Under the pieces are notes generated by a model that did not search any database, was not told where the DNA came from, and saw only the letters and a program-made list of their open reading frames with translations. Shown here piece by piece: positions 22,522 through 31,511 of a DNA stretch of 33,221 nt. The DNA comes from Chitinophagaceae bacterium (lineage in GTDB: Bacteria > Bacteroidota > Bacteroidia > Chitinophagales > Chitinophagaceae). Numbering within the stretch: the first letter of the stretch is position 1; each line of letters begins with the position of its first letter. Both the position numbers and the translations under genes were made by a program. Location of the stretch: assembly GCA_025933775.1 (NCBI GenBank), contig JAICZH010000030.1, positions 1 to 33,221 on the forward strand, given 5' to 3'.

Positions 22522-24102
22522 TTAATGCATTGCCTGTGATAGATCCATTTTCTTTTTTCGATTGCCTTTTACCAGCAAAACAAAGGGAACGCATATTAAA
22601 AACAATGTGCCGAGATATAAAAAAACATCCATGTAAGACAATACAAGAGCTTGCTTTGATACGCTGAAATCCAACGCCTGGTAAGCAGTTTTTAAAGCAA
22701 CATCCGGAGTCATTCCTTTGCTCATAAAACCATGCTGCATCATGTTTACATGATTTTGCAAAATAGGATTGCTTACATCAAGATGGTTGATAATATTGGT
22801 ACGATGCACCATGTTTTGGCTCGATATAAATGTAGTAATTATGGCAACGCCAAATGATCCTCCCAACTGCCGCATCATGCCAGTAAACGCAGCGCCCTGG
22901 CCTATTTGCTTGCCATGAAGAGTAGAAAGAGCCAAAGTAGTAATGGGTATAAATAACATGCTTAATCCAAGCCCTCTTACTATCAAAGGCCACCAAAATG
23001 TTTGTTCGGGAGTGGCAGGAGTAAGAATTTTATAACACCAAAAACTATAAATAAAAAAAATGATCAGTCCACCAGCGGTAAGGTATTGTTGCTTTACACC
23101 ACGCTGCAGCAATTGCCCAATTACAGGCATCATTACAGCAGTAGCAATTCCCGAAGGAATAAACAAAAGCCCCGCCTGCTCTGCCGTCCAGCCAAGTGTA
23201 GACTGAGTATATAATGGAATAATAAATGTAGAGCCGTACAAACCGAACCCCAATAAAAAAGTAAGAATAGTTCCGACTCGAAGGTTTCCATTTTTGAGTA
23301 CCCGCAATTCTACAATCGGATTTTTATAAGTAAGTTCTCTCCAGATAAAAAAGAAAATACCAAGACCTGCAACGATAGATAATACAACAATCAGGTTATC
23401 ATTAAACCAATCATCATCATGTCCTTTTTCCAAAACATATTGTAATGAACCGATAGCAACTGCCAATAAAATAATTCCTAAAAAATCAATATGCTTACGC
23501 AAAGTTTTTTCAGAATATTTCGGACTGCGTATAAATTGTAGCGTGAGCAATGTGCCCGCGATACCAATGGGAATATTTATGTAAAAAATATATGGCCATG
23601 TAAAATGATCTACAATATAACCACCCAAAGGAGGACCGAGCGTAGGGCCTATAATTACGCCCAAACCATAGATGGCTTGTGCCATTCCGCGTTTTTCAAT
23701 CGGGTAACTTTCTGTGATGATGGTTTGAGAAGTTACTAATAATGCGCCGCCGCCCAATCCCTGCATAAAACGAAATATCACCAGTTCCCAAATGTTAGTA
23801 GCATTACCGCACAAAAAAGAGCATATTGTAAATATCATGATGGAAGTGGCGAAATAATTTCTTCTTCCAAATTGTTGTGAAAGCCAGCTGGTGAGCGGAA
23901 TTACAATTACATTACCTACTGCGTATGCCGTAATCACCCATCCTATCTCTGTAAGTGTAGCGCCAAGATTTCCCTTCATATCGGTAAGCGCAACATTTAC
24001 AATAGTGGTATCCACTATTTCAAGCAAGGCACATAATACAGCCGTAACAGTTACAATAGCCCTTCTTGCGCCATATTCTACCAATGAATCCTGTTGCTGC
24101 AT
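22522..24102 (-). CDS. DHA2-family MFS efflux pump (EmrB/QacA type)
   Basis: 526-residue inner-membrane drug:proton antiporter with 14 hydrophobic helices. Signatures: LLEIVDTTIVNVALTDMKGNLG in helix 1, WVITAYAVGNVIVIP, SQQFGRRNYF (motif A), FRFMQGLGGGAL and the motif-C-like GLGVIIGPTLGPPLGGYIVDHFTW. ATG 24102. It is the last gene of TetR-TolC-HlyD-MFS; with the periplasmic adaptor and outer-membrane channel it should form an EmrAB-TolC-type tripartite pump exporting hydrophobic compounds. A 23-nt repeat copy lies in the gap before it. Confidence 0.94.
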   Translation of the reverse strand: MQQQDSLVEYGARRAIVTVTAVLCALLEIVDTTIVNVALTDMKGNLGATLTEIGWVITAYAVGNVIVIPLTSWLSQQFGRRNYFATSIMIFTICSFLCGNATNIWELVIFRFMQGLGGGALLVTSQTIITESYPIEKRGMAQAIYGLGVIIGPTLGPPLGGYIVDHFTWPYIFYINIPIGIAGTLLTLQFIRSPKYSEKTLRKHIDFLGIILLAVAIGSLQYVLEKGHDDDWFNDNLIVVLSIVAGLGIFFFIWRELTYKNPIVELRVLKNGNLRVGTILTFLLGFGLYGSTFIIPLYTQSTLGWTAEQAGLLFIPSGIATAVMMPVIGQLLQRGVKQQYLTAGGLIIFFIYSFWCYKILTPATPEQTFWWPLIVRGLGLSMLFIPITTLALSTLHGKQIGQGAAFTGMMRQLGGSFGVAIITTFISSQNMVHRTNIINHLDVSNPILQNHVNMMQHGFMSKGMTPDVALKTAYQALDFSVSKQALVLSYMDVFLYLGTLFLICVPFVLLVKGNRKKKMDLSQAMH

Positions 24103-24144
24103 TTATTTTTATTAAAAAATTTTTTTAAAATAAAACTTAAACTG

Positions 24145-24167
24145 CGTTTATACATCACCGTTAGTTT
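24145..24167 (+). repeat. 23-nt interspersed repeat, divergent copy 4
   Basis: CGTTTATACATCACCGTTAG followed by TTT. Matches the consensus at about 18 of 23 positions and shares ATCACCGTTAGT with copy 5. It lies inside the efflux operon, between the adaptor and pump genes. Confidence 0.6.
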
Positions 24168-24184
24168 TAATTATCATAAAAAAA

Positions 24185-25336
24185 TTAATTGAGGTGCACA
24201 TCTACACTAACGTTCATGCCTGCACGAAGCCGGCTCAACAAAGAATCATTCGGATTGGTAAACTCAATTTTTACCGGAAGCCGCTGCACTACTTTTACGA
24301 AATTTCCTGTTGCATTATCGGGAGGCAGCAATGAAAACTTAGCGCCCGTAGCGGGAGAAAATGAAGATAACGTTGCCTGAAAATCATGTTTTGGAAATGC
24401 ATCTGCGTTTACAATTACTTCTTGACCTATTTTCATTTTTTTGTATTGAGTTTCTTTAAAGTTAGCTACCACCCATACATCATTATCGTGCACAATGCTA
24501 AAGGTTGTTTGTCCGGCCTGCAAAAATTGGCCAGGTTCTACGTTTACCTTCGATACCCTGCCATCTTGGGCAGCAGTAATTACTGTATAAGATAAATTTA
24601 ATTTTGCATCATCTACTTCTACCTGTTTCTGCTTCACTACTGATTCTGCCACATCAATAGATTGTGCAGTGGCATTGCTTTGCGATGCTACTACACCGGT
24701 TTGTGTGGAGGCTTGTTTCTTTTGTTGTTCCAATATCTGCAATTGCTTTTCTGCTGTTTCCTTTGCGGCCAGCGCTTGTTCATATTGCTGTTGGGTTATT
24801 GAATGATCGGTAATCAAATTTGCATATCGGTTATAATCCTGGGTAGCGCGCCATACATTTACTTTTGCGGCTTCTATTTGTGCATCTATAGTTTGCACAC
24901 CGGCCTGGGAAGTAGCGATGCCGGAGCGGGCTGCATGAGTATTGGCTTGTGCAGCATTTACACTGCTTTTTGCTGTGGCTAAAGCTGCCTCTGCCTGTTC
25001 CAGTTTTAATTTAAAATCGCGATCATCCAACACAATCAATGTGTCGCCCGAATGTACTTTTTGATTGTCTTTTACTTTTATTTCTTTTACATAGCCCGAA
25101 ACTCTCGGTATCACCGGACTTATGTCGGCTTCAATTTGCGCATCATCTGTTTCTTCATGATGCTGTGCATGATGATATTTTGACACACCAAACCAACCAC
25201 CACCTATTACAATAATAATAAGTATGATGATAAAAACCTTGCTTCGTTTTTTTGGTTCGCCGTTTGGTTTACCATTGGCTTCCTCTGCCGGTAACGAATC
25301 GGGTGGAGTTACTTTTTCATTTTCATTTGATTCCAT
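24185..25336 (-). CDS. HlyD/EmrA family membrane-fusion protein
   Basis: 383-residue periplasmic adaptor anchored by one N-terminal helix (KVFIIILIIIVIGGGWFGV). It has the N-terminal biotinyl-lipoyl half (PRVSGYVKEIKVKDNQKVHSGD), a long alpha-helical hairpin rich in Ala, Gln and Glu (about residues 115-235), the second lipoyl half (AAQDGRVSKVNVEPGQFLQAGQ) and a beta-barrel. It links the MFS pump to the TolC-like channel. An acidic, Ser-Pro cytosolic tail (ENEKVTPPDSLPAEEAN) precedes the anchor. The gene is 48 nt after the tolC-type gene. Confidence 0.94.
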   Translation of the reverse strand: MESNENEKVTPPDSLPAEEANGKPNGEPKKRSKVFIIILIIIVIGGGWFGVSKYHHAQHHEETDDAQIEADISPVIPRVSGYVKEIKVKDNQKVHSGDTLIVLDDRDFKLKLEQAEAALATAKSSVNAAQANTHAARSGIATSQAGVQTIDAQIEAAKVNVWRATQDYNRYANLITDHSITQQQYEQALAAKETAEKQLQILEQQKKQASTQTGVVASQSNATAQSIDVAESVVKQKQVEVDDAKLNLSYTVITAAQDGRVSKVNVEPGQFLQAGQTTFSIVHDNDVWVVANFKETQYKKMKIGQEVIVNADAFPKHDFQATLSSFSPATGAKFSLLPPDNATGNFVKVVQRLPVKIEFTNPNDSLLSRLRAGMNVSVDVHLN

Positions 25337-25384
25337 AAAACTAATTTATACGCTTTAATTTTTTTATTTTATACGATTTAATTT

Positions 25385-26722
25385 TTATTGTGCAGAAATT
25401 AATCCTGCTGTTGCTAATAATTTATTGTATGCAAGAAGTACATCAGCTTTGCCAACTGCCAGGTTTATTTTCGATTGAAGAACCGATAAATTTGCATCCA
25501 GCAAGTCGGCTGTGTTTACTAAATTATTATCATATTTATTTTTTGTGATACGATAATTTTCTATTGCCTGCGCAACCGCTTTTTCATACACTTCTATTTT
25601 CTTTTGGCTTAATAAATAATTTTCATAATCCTGGTTTACACGAAGCCTCACTGCATCATCAAGCTGCGCCTCATTTGCAGTAATTTCTTTTTCACGTGCC
25701 TGCGCCTGCATTATTTTAGCTTTTGTTTTCCATAATGATCCTAAATCGTATTTAATGCCAACGCCAATATTTATTGCATTCGTAATTGTGATAAAGTGCG
25801 GAATATCTGCTGCAATATATCCGCCGGTTAATGCAATGGATGGATACATTTCTGCTTTAGCTGCTGCAATGCCAGATGTGGCGGCCTTTTTCCGAAATGC
25901 CCATGCCATAATATCTTTGCGGTTTTGAAGCGCCAATTGTTCATAATCCTCTAAATTTTTCAGGCTGATATTTTTTTCAAAATTTGAAGAATCTATTAAA
26001 AGCATAGTTTGTTCAGGAAGGCCAAGCATCAGGTTCATATTTACATTAGCAATCTTTTGATTATTTTCTGCATCTAAAACCGAAAGCTCAATGTTAGAAG
26101 ATTGCAATTGCGCTTTTAATAAATCGTTTCGGGCAAGCAAACCATTTTGCTCCAATCGTGATAAAACGGAATCGCGTTGCAATGATTGTTGCAGATTTTC
26201 TTTAACCACTTTTACGGTTACGGCAGCTTTATAAAGATTGGTATATGCGTTGATCGTATTTAATATAACGGACTCTTTATCATTTTGTGCATCCAGCATA
26301 ACAGCCTGTTGCAAATATTTAGCTGATTCAATCCCATACCGAATTCTTCCTCCTGAATAAATGGGAAGCGATACATTGAAGATGCCATACATTGCCTGGT
26401 TTACATTTGAAGAACCTTTGCCACCGCCCGTGCTATCAGCGTTTGCGCTGCCGAATGCTTTTGTTTTAAAAGACAATACTGGCGTTGTTAAATAAGAACC
26501 GCTCACACTTGCATTGGGAAGTTTCGTATCATTAGCTTGTTTTAATACAGCCGTTGCCTGTTCTATCCGTGCTTCTGAAGCTTTTAATTGATAACTGTTT
26601 TGTATGCTTAAATTGATGGCGTCCTGCAAGGAAAGATTTTTTATATCTGTAGAATCCTGTGCATGCAAAGACAATGATGTTATGGAAAAAATAATAGCGG
26701 CTAATAATATCTTTTGTTTCAC
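25385..26722 (-). CDS. TolC-family outer-membrane efflux protein
   Basis: 445-residue outer-membrane channel with signal peptide (LLAAIIFSITSLSLHAQ) and two OEP repeats: NLSLQDAINLSIQNSYQLKA opens the first, and the second includes NRKDIMAWAFRKKAA. The start codon is GTG at 26722. It forms the exit duct for the HlyD-MFS pump encoded downstream and follows the TetR gene by 17 nt, so it is under the same control. Confidence 0.93.
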   Translation of the reverse strand: MKQKILLAAIIFSITSLSLHAQDSTDIKNLSLQDAINLSIQNSYQLKASEARIEQATAVLKQANDTKLPNASVSGSYLTTPVLSFKTKAFGSANADSTGGGKGSSNVNQAMYGIFNVSLPIYSGGRIRYGIESAKYLQQAVMLDAQNDKESVILNTINAYTNLYKAAVTVKVVKENLQQSLQRDSVLSRLEQNGLLARNDLLKAQLQSSNIELSVLDAENNQKIANVNMNLMLGLPEQTMLLIDSSNFEKNISLKNLEDYEQLALQNRKDIMAWAFRKKAATSGIAAAKAEMYPSIALTGGYIAADIPHFITITNAINIGVGIKYDLGSLWKTKAKIMQAQAREKEITANEAQLDDAVRLRVNQDYENYLLSQKKIEVYEKAVAQAIENYRITKNKYDNNLVNTADLLDANLSVLQSKINLAVGKADVLLAYNKLLATAGLISAQ

Positions 26723-26739
26723 GAAATATATTTTAAATC

Positions 26740-27372
26740 TTATTGCTTGAATGTTTTATTAGTTTTCAATAAATGAGAACGCATTAATTGCTTTAAATGT
26801 TCACTGATCCTTTCTTTTAATTTTTTGCTTTGGTAAGGATTAAAATCTTTATTTTTTCGCAACATTTTCCGGCACATTTCTTCTGATACCAAAATGTTGC
26901 TGATGGTGCCGATAATAGTGCATACCGTAAGCTCCGTATCCACTTTTTTAAAAACACCTTTTTCAATATTTTTTTGTAAAAATGTTTTTATGGTAAAAAT
27001 ATTCTGCAAAAGAATTTCGGTGATGGCATGGTGCAGCTTTGGCCGGTGGCTCAGCGATAATTCACGGTGAAGAAGATGGCTGAACTTGGGCGCTGCAAAC
27101 ATGCGCTCCACATAGCGGTCAATTATTTTATCCACTTTTTCAATGGGTGAAAGAGCCGTATTGCTATCCAGTTCTGCAAACATGGTTCTGGTGGCAGATG
27201 TTTTATATTCCACCACGCTTTCAAATAATTTTTCTTTTGAAACAAAATAATAATTGATCATGGCAATGTTTACGCCGGCAGCAGATGCAATTTCCCTCAC
27301 CGATGTGCCTTCAAATCCTTTCTGGCTGAAAAGATTCATGGCGGTTGTTATTATTTTTTCTCTTTTATCCAT
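26740..27372 (-). CDS. TetR/AcrR-family regulator of the efflux operon
   Basis: 210-residue repressor-type protein. The N-terminal helix-turn-helix is clear: MDKREKIITTAMNLFSQKGF, then TSVREIASAAGVNIAMINYYF and SKEKLFESVV. The C-terminal ligand domain resembles the CerR/DUF1956-type but is too variable to name a ligand. ATG 27372 is preferred to the TTG at 27387, which lies inside the promoter -7 element. First gene of the efflux operon, with a palindrome covering its own promoter, so autorepression relieved by a pump substrate is likely. Confidence 0.93.
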   Translation of the reverse strand: MDKREKIITTAMNLFSQKGFEGTSVREIASAAGVNIAMINYYFVSKEKLFESVVEYKTSATRTMFAELDSNTALSPIEKVDKIIDRYVERMFAAPKFSHLLHRELSLSHRPKLHHAITEILLQNIFTIKTFLQKNIEKGVFKKVDTELTVCTIIGTISNILVSEEMCRKMLRKNKDFNPYQSKKLKERISEHLKQLMRSHLLKTNKTFKQ

Positions 27373-27384
27373 TGGTAAAGAGTA

Positions 27385-27421
27385 CAAAGTTAAACACTTG
27401 TTTGAAATTAAACAAACGTTT
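27385..27421 (-). promoter_or_regulatory. Promoter and TetR-type operator of the efflux operon
   Basis: Minus strand: -33 TTTG at 27416-27413, exactly 20 nt, then -7 TAACTTTG at 27392-27385. Over it lies an inverted repeat, AAACGTTTGTTT and AAACAAGTGTTT (plus coordinates 27410-27421 and 27392-27403) with a 6-nt spacer and two mismatches. Transcription would begin only a few nt before ATG 27372, giving a very short leader. Confidence 0.8.
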
Positions 27422-27794
27422 AATTAATTTTTTTTATTCATTGAGTCATAGTAAATTCTTTTTATTAAACAAAAGGATAAATTGCAACGATAAAGTAATG
27501 AATCTTCAAGCAGATATTGGGGAATACTCGCAAACAAAAACTTTGTCGGAAAATACTGTATCAAAAATTACGTGCTTTTACTAAACTTGCAAGGAATAGA
27601 AAAAATAATGCAACGTTTTATAAACTAATATTGTCCTTACATTGATTTCGTTTTGCAAATTAATCTGCTGGTAAGAAGTAACTGCTACTTTAAAAAAATA
27701 ATACCTCTGTTTATGAAACACAAAATTTATTCATCAGCATTTATTTTCCTGAATCAAACTACATTTATAGATTTCAAATCTTAAAAATAAATCT
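27422..27794. other. Gene-free spacer, 373 nt
   Basis: AT-rich spacer between the efflux operon and the divergent lipoprotein gene. I see no gene, repeat or convincing promoter; TACATTTA near 27757 is a one-mismatch -7 candidate for the lipoprotein gene. Confidence 0.5.
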
Positions 27795-28334
27795 ATGAAA
27801 AAAATCATTCTTGCCTCGCTGATTATCTCTCTTTTTTCTTTTTCTAAATGCAAAAAAGATAAACCCGATAGCAATGGCCTGCCATCCGCAACACAAACCG
27901 GCGCTAATACTTTAGGGTTTTTATTAAACGGGCAACCATGGACTCCTAAGGGATTTAATGGCAGTACTACTAATTTGAGTATCTCCGTAGATGAAGGTTA
28001 TAAAAATGGAACATTTAATATCACTGCCTATAAAATTATAAATGGCACAAACAAACAGTATTTAGCATTTGGAATTGCAGATAGTTTAAATTTTCTATCA
28101 CCACCTGTAAGTATTGAAATTGGTAAACCATTGTTTGGGCTACTATTTACAAATAGTATTTGCACTTATGATGGATTTAATGATACTCTAATTTACAAAA
28201 GAGGGCAACTAACTCTGTCAAAGTTTGACAAAATTAATAGAATTATTTCAGGAACATTTATGGTCACTTTTTTTAAGAATAGTTGCGGCGACACTTTAAA
28301 AGTTACTGAAGGCCGCTTTGATTTGAAATATTAA
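27795..28334 (+). CDS. Putative lipoprotein, DUF6252-like
   Basis: 179-residue exported protein. The N terminus is a lipoprotein signal (MKKIILASLIISLFSFSKC) with the lipidated Cys at residue 19 followed by KKDKPD, a Bacteroidota-type tether with charged residues after the Cys. The remainder is a beta-rich domain beginning TLGFLLNGQPWTPKG, which recalls DUF6252 proteins (a guess from memory), with a C-terminal Cys pair (NSICTYDG and KNSCGDT) that may form a disulfide. Twenty-four nt separate it from the next gene, so the two may be co-transcribed. Confidence 0.75.
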   Translation: MKKIILASLIISLFSFSKCKKDKPDSNGLPSATQTGANTLGFLLNGQPWTPKGFNGSTTNLSISVDEGYKNGTFNITAYKIINGTNKQYLAFGIADSLNFLSPPVSIEIGKPLFGLLFTNSICTYDGFNDTLIYKRGQLTLSKFDKINRIISGTFMVTFFKNSCGDTLKVTEGRFDLKY

Positions 28335-28358
28335 TTTTTTAACCATAAAATTATTTTT

Positions 28359-28907
28359 ATGAAAAATCTTCTACGCAATTTTTTGCTTGCTTTAGCAATC
28401 TTATGTTCTTCAACAAGTAAAGCCCAGATTGATACTTCTACGATTGAGGGATTGTATCAATACATTTTTAATATCCTGGATAAAAATCAAATACCTACTC
28501 ATTATTTGGGTGAATATGGCGCTCCGGTTCTTACTATGGGCAGATATAACGGGTTATTAACCGATAGTAACACAGTTGATATAAATGTATGGCGCACGTT
28601 ATATTGGCAAATCGCTTCGACTTATGTAGGTACCGGTACTAATTCTTTTACTGCCATCACAAATGTAAATAACGCTATTAAACCGTTAGTAGCCGATACT
28701 CTTCCTATTCCTGTTCCTCTTTTATTTGCAAAATATAATAGCGTAAAAAGTGATGCTTTCAGCTTAAATCTTTTGCAAATTGTAAATAACCAGGTAAAAG
28801 ACGTGCCCGGGAGACCGCAAAGCCCTTACCAGCAAAATAATTTATTTGCAGCGACGCCTGTAAAAGCCTATACCAACACAGGAACAGCGAGTTTTATTTT
28901 TGTCTAA
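28359..28907 (+). CDS. N-terminal part of a split type IX secreted esterase-like gene
   Basis: 182 residues with a Sec signal peptide (LLRNFLLALAILCSSTSKAQ). The mature part (DTSTIEGLYQYIFNILDKNQIPT and onward) has no domain I can name. The frame ends FIFV-stop at 28905-28907, while the downstream frame continues the same protein from SNLFYTNGTATISS. Removing one T from the five-T run at 28897-28901 joins them as FILSNLFYTNG. So this and the next entry are almost certainly one gene of about 990 codons, broken by a real frameshift or a homopolymer sequencing error. Confidence 0.8.
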   Translation: MKNLLRNFLLALAILCSSTSKAQIDTSTIEGLYQYIFNILDKNQIPTHYLGEYGAPVLTMGRYNGLLTDSNTVDINVWRTLYWQIASTYVGTGTNSFTAITNVNNAIKPLVADTLPIPVPLLFAKYNSVKSDAFSLNLLQIVNNQVKDVPGRPQSPYQQNNLFAATPVKAYTNTGTASFIFV

Positions 28908-31326
28908 TCTTTTTTATACTAATGGCACAGCCACAATAAGCAGCATTTCTATTGACTTTGCTGATGGCGCCGGGTATCATCCCGTAACTCTTAATAATGC
29001 TATTACCGTTAACTACGCTGATACAGGAGTAAAGCAATTAAAAATAAAATTAGTATTGAGCGATGCCACTACCAGTGAGTGCTATTCAAATTTTTATGTG
29101 GCTAATGTAGTTAATCAAACCCAATTATATGATCCTAACAGTTATGACCTTTTACAACCCTTTTTTCCAGATGCAAATCAAAGTGGCGGGAATGTGTATG
29201 TGCGCTATAGTCGTAAAGGAACAGAAAGAACTATTACAAAGCCTCTGATAGTAGTTGAAGGCTACGACATAAACCATGTCGCTCCAGATATAATAGGAAA
29301 TTATGGCTATCAGGATTTTGTTAATGCTGTAATAAATGAGCCATACCCTGGCTTTGATTTTAATTATCATTTAGATGATTTGGCTGGTTACGATTTAATC
29401 TTTGTTGATTATACTGATGGCACGGATGATATAACACGCAATGCGACATTGCTGGAAAATGTAATTCAGTGGGTAAATACACAAAAGGCAATTAATGGAA
29501 GCGTAGAACAAAATGTGGTAATGGGCATAAGCATGGGCGGTCTTGTAAGTAGATATGCGCTTGCAGATATGACTAAAAAAAGTCTTTCAACAGGTACACG
29601 ATTATTAATAACCCATGATAGCCCACATGAAGGAGCAAATGTACCATTGGGTTTGCAGTATTTAATAGAAATGGCAGGGGGTGTGCATCTGTTCAGCTAT
29701 AATGTAAGAGATATATATCCGCAATATGATGAAGCCATTAACTTGTTGGCTCGCCCTGCAACGCAACAATTATTATTGTACCGGGCAACAGGTGCAAATA
29801 CTTCAGTTAATAATACTTTTTTAAATACAACATATAGAAACATGATTACGTTTAGCCCATCTGATCCGCAACCAACTTACAGTTTTGTTGCAACGAGCTT
29901 GGGCTCACAATGTGGTAACGCGCTTTTTCTCGCATATCAACAATTAGTTAATTCAGATGCAGACGTATTTTTGTTTTTCTTTCCTTTATTATCCTATCAT
30001 TTTCATACTACTATTAAAGCCTACGGAATGCCAAATACGGGTTCTACCAATCTTATCGCAAGTCTTTTATTAAAAAGTAAATTTAAATTGTTTGGGCTCA
30101 TTACCATTGCAAAACAAATTTATAATAACAGTGGTAACGCCCCTGGTACGCAACTTCCGGTAGATGGAGCTCCTGGAGGTAAGTATACGCTGATAAATGG
30201 AACAGTTCCCAGTGTAAAGCTTTTTTTACCAGTTGGTTTATTTAATATTTTTGGATCCGTATTTGTAAATACAGGTACACTTCCAACAGAATTTTGCTTT
30301 GTACCGGCAGGCAGTGCTTTAGACGTGTCACCATTTAATACTAATACCTTCTCACAAAAATTTGTTAGTGGAATGAATCCAAATTATCCCTCTACAAGTA
30401 AAAATTATATAGCTCAAGAAACTATTTCAGCGGGTGTTTATAATAACGATCACCCACGCTTTACCGCACGAAATGCAGAATGGCTATATGACCAAATGGA
30501 AAATATTGCCAATACTTTAAATTGTTCAGCTGAATGCAGCCCTGACTTATCAGTTTCAGTTTCTACAAATCCTATTTGCACCAGTGCAACAGCATCCATC
30601 GCTGGTTTATCTCCTTCTTCTACTGTTACATGGTCTGCTTCACCGACAGGAATTGTATCAATAACACCAAATGGCCAACAGGCAACGGTAACAAAGGTAA
30701 GCGCCGGAAATGTTACTATTACTGGAACGGTAAATTCATGCAATAGCTACTCAACAAATGTACATGTAGGTGGCTACGGCAGCGGTGATTATCCTGTTTC
30801 TGGTCCGGATAATGCTTCATGCAATGCTTATGTAACTTATACCACCAATCAATTAGCAGGCGCAACAAATTATGCATGGTTTTATCCAAGTGGCTGGACT
30901 TATATAGATGGACAAGGCACTTACATGTTAACACTTAGAACCAACAATACAAACGGCTATTATCAGGTAGGCGTGAGAGTAGCCAATACCTGCGATGCGG
31001 GAGGAAGCCCTGCAATTAAAAATACTTTTCTTAGCGGTTGTTCAGGATTTCATTACATCGTTTCTCCGAATCCTGCCACTTCCACTGTTAATGCAAGCGT
31101 TGCACAAAATAGTAGTGCAAGTGATGATTCAAAACCTTCAAGTCAATTATCAATTTCTGAAATTAATATTTATGATCAAACAGGTAATTTAAAAATCCAT
31201 AAAACCTATAGTAACATCAAAAATGCAAGTATAGATGTTAGTAGTCTTTCTACCGGAATTTATTTAATCGAAATTAAAAATGATACTTTTAAAGAAACAC
31301 AGAAATTGCAGATATTAAAAAATTAA
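28900..31326 (+). CDS. C-terminal part of split secreted alpha/beta hydrolase with type IX sorting domain
   Basis: About 808 residues from the apparent TTG, which is probably not a real start. Order: short beta domain; alpha/beta-hydrolase region with PLIVVEGYDI and nucleophile elbow GISMGG (Ser211), like PGAP1/lipase-type esterases; a long variable stretch; an Ig-like/PKD region (PDLSVSVSTNPICTSATASI onward); and a C-terminal type A sorting domain from YIVSPNPATSTVNASV to IYLIEIKNDTFKETQKL. The sorting domain marks export by the type IX system and anchoring or release at the surface. Substrate is unknown. It ends convergent with minus-strand DNA leading to osmC. Confidence 0.85.
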   Translation: MSNLFYTNGTATISSISIDFADGAGYHPVTLNNAITVNYADTGVKQLKIKLVLSDATTSECYSNFYVANVVNQTQLYDPNSYDLLQPFFPDANQSGGNVYVRYSRKGTERTITKPLIVVEGYDINHVAPDIIGNYGYQDFVNAVINEPYPGFDFNYHLDDLAGYDLIFVDYTDGTDDITRNATLLENVIQWVNTQKAINGSVEQNVVMGISMGGLVSRYALADMTKKSLSTGTRLLITHDSPHEGANVPLGLQYLIEMAGGVHLFSYNVRDIYPQYDEAINLLARPATQQLLLYRATGANTSVNNTFLNTTYRNMITFSPSDPQPTYSFVATSLGSQCGNALFLAYQQLVNSDADVFLFFFPLLSYHFHTTIKAYGMPNTGSTNLIASLLLKSKFKLFGLITIAKQIYNNSGNAPGTQLPVDGAPGGKYTLINGTVPSVKLFLPVGLFNIFGSVFVNTGTLPTEFCFVPAGSALDVSPFNTNTFSQKFVSGMNPNYPSTSKNYIAQETISAGVYNNDHPRFTARNAEWLYDQMENIANTLNCSAECSPDLSVSVSTNPICTSATASIAGLSPSSTVTWSASPTGIVSITPNGQQATVTKVSAGNVTITGTVNSCNSYSTNVHVGGYGSGDYPVSGPDNASCNAYVTYTTNQLAGATNYAWFYPSGWTYIDGQGTYMLTLRTNNTNGYYQVGVRVANTCDAGGSPAIKNTFLSGCSGFHYIVSPNPATSTVNASVAQNSSASDDSKPSSQLSISEINIYDQTGNLKIHKTYSNIKNASIDVSSLSTGIYLIEIKNDTFKETQKLQILKN

Positions 31327-31439
31327 GTTACTGCTTTATTCCATTCCTCAACATCAGAATATTTTATTTTTGGCGCTGAGGAATTTTTTATGGCATAAAA
31401 TATATTTTTCGATTTTTCTATTTCATCTAACAGTGATGG
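31323..31439 (-). pseudogene. Possible gene remnant (39 open codons, no start)
   Basis: An uninterrupted minus-strand frame with protein-like composition: SLLDEIEKSKNIFYAIKNSS then APKIKYSDVEEWNKAVT and a stop that overlaps the stop of the gene on the plus strand. No Met, Val or Leu(TTG) start is in frame and a stop lies just upstream. It could be the tail of a lost gene or chance; I do not recognise a family. Confidence 0.25.
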
Positions 31440-31511
31440 TTAAACGCAGTTTATAAAAAGTTCCACTGTTAAAGCAAAAACTTTTTCCAAAAAAGTATTT
31501 TAAAAAAACAA

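Noticed and set aside
28680-28695. ACCGTTAGTAG resembling the 23-nt repeat
   Set aside because: Lies inside coding sequence (IKPLVA) and matches only the short core.
30450-30743. 97-codon minus-strand frame in the secreted esterase gene
   Set aside because: Antisense to the Ig-like region; reads as a mirror of Thr/Val-rich codons.
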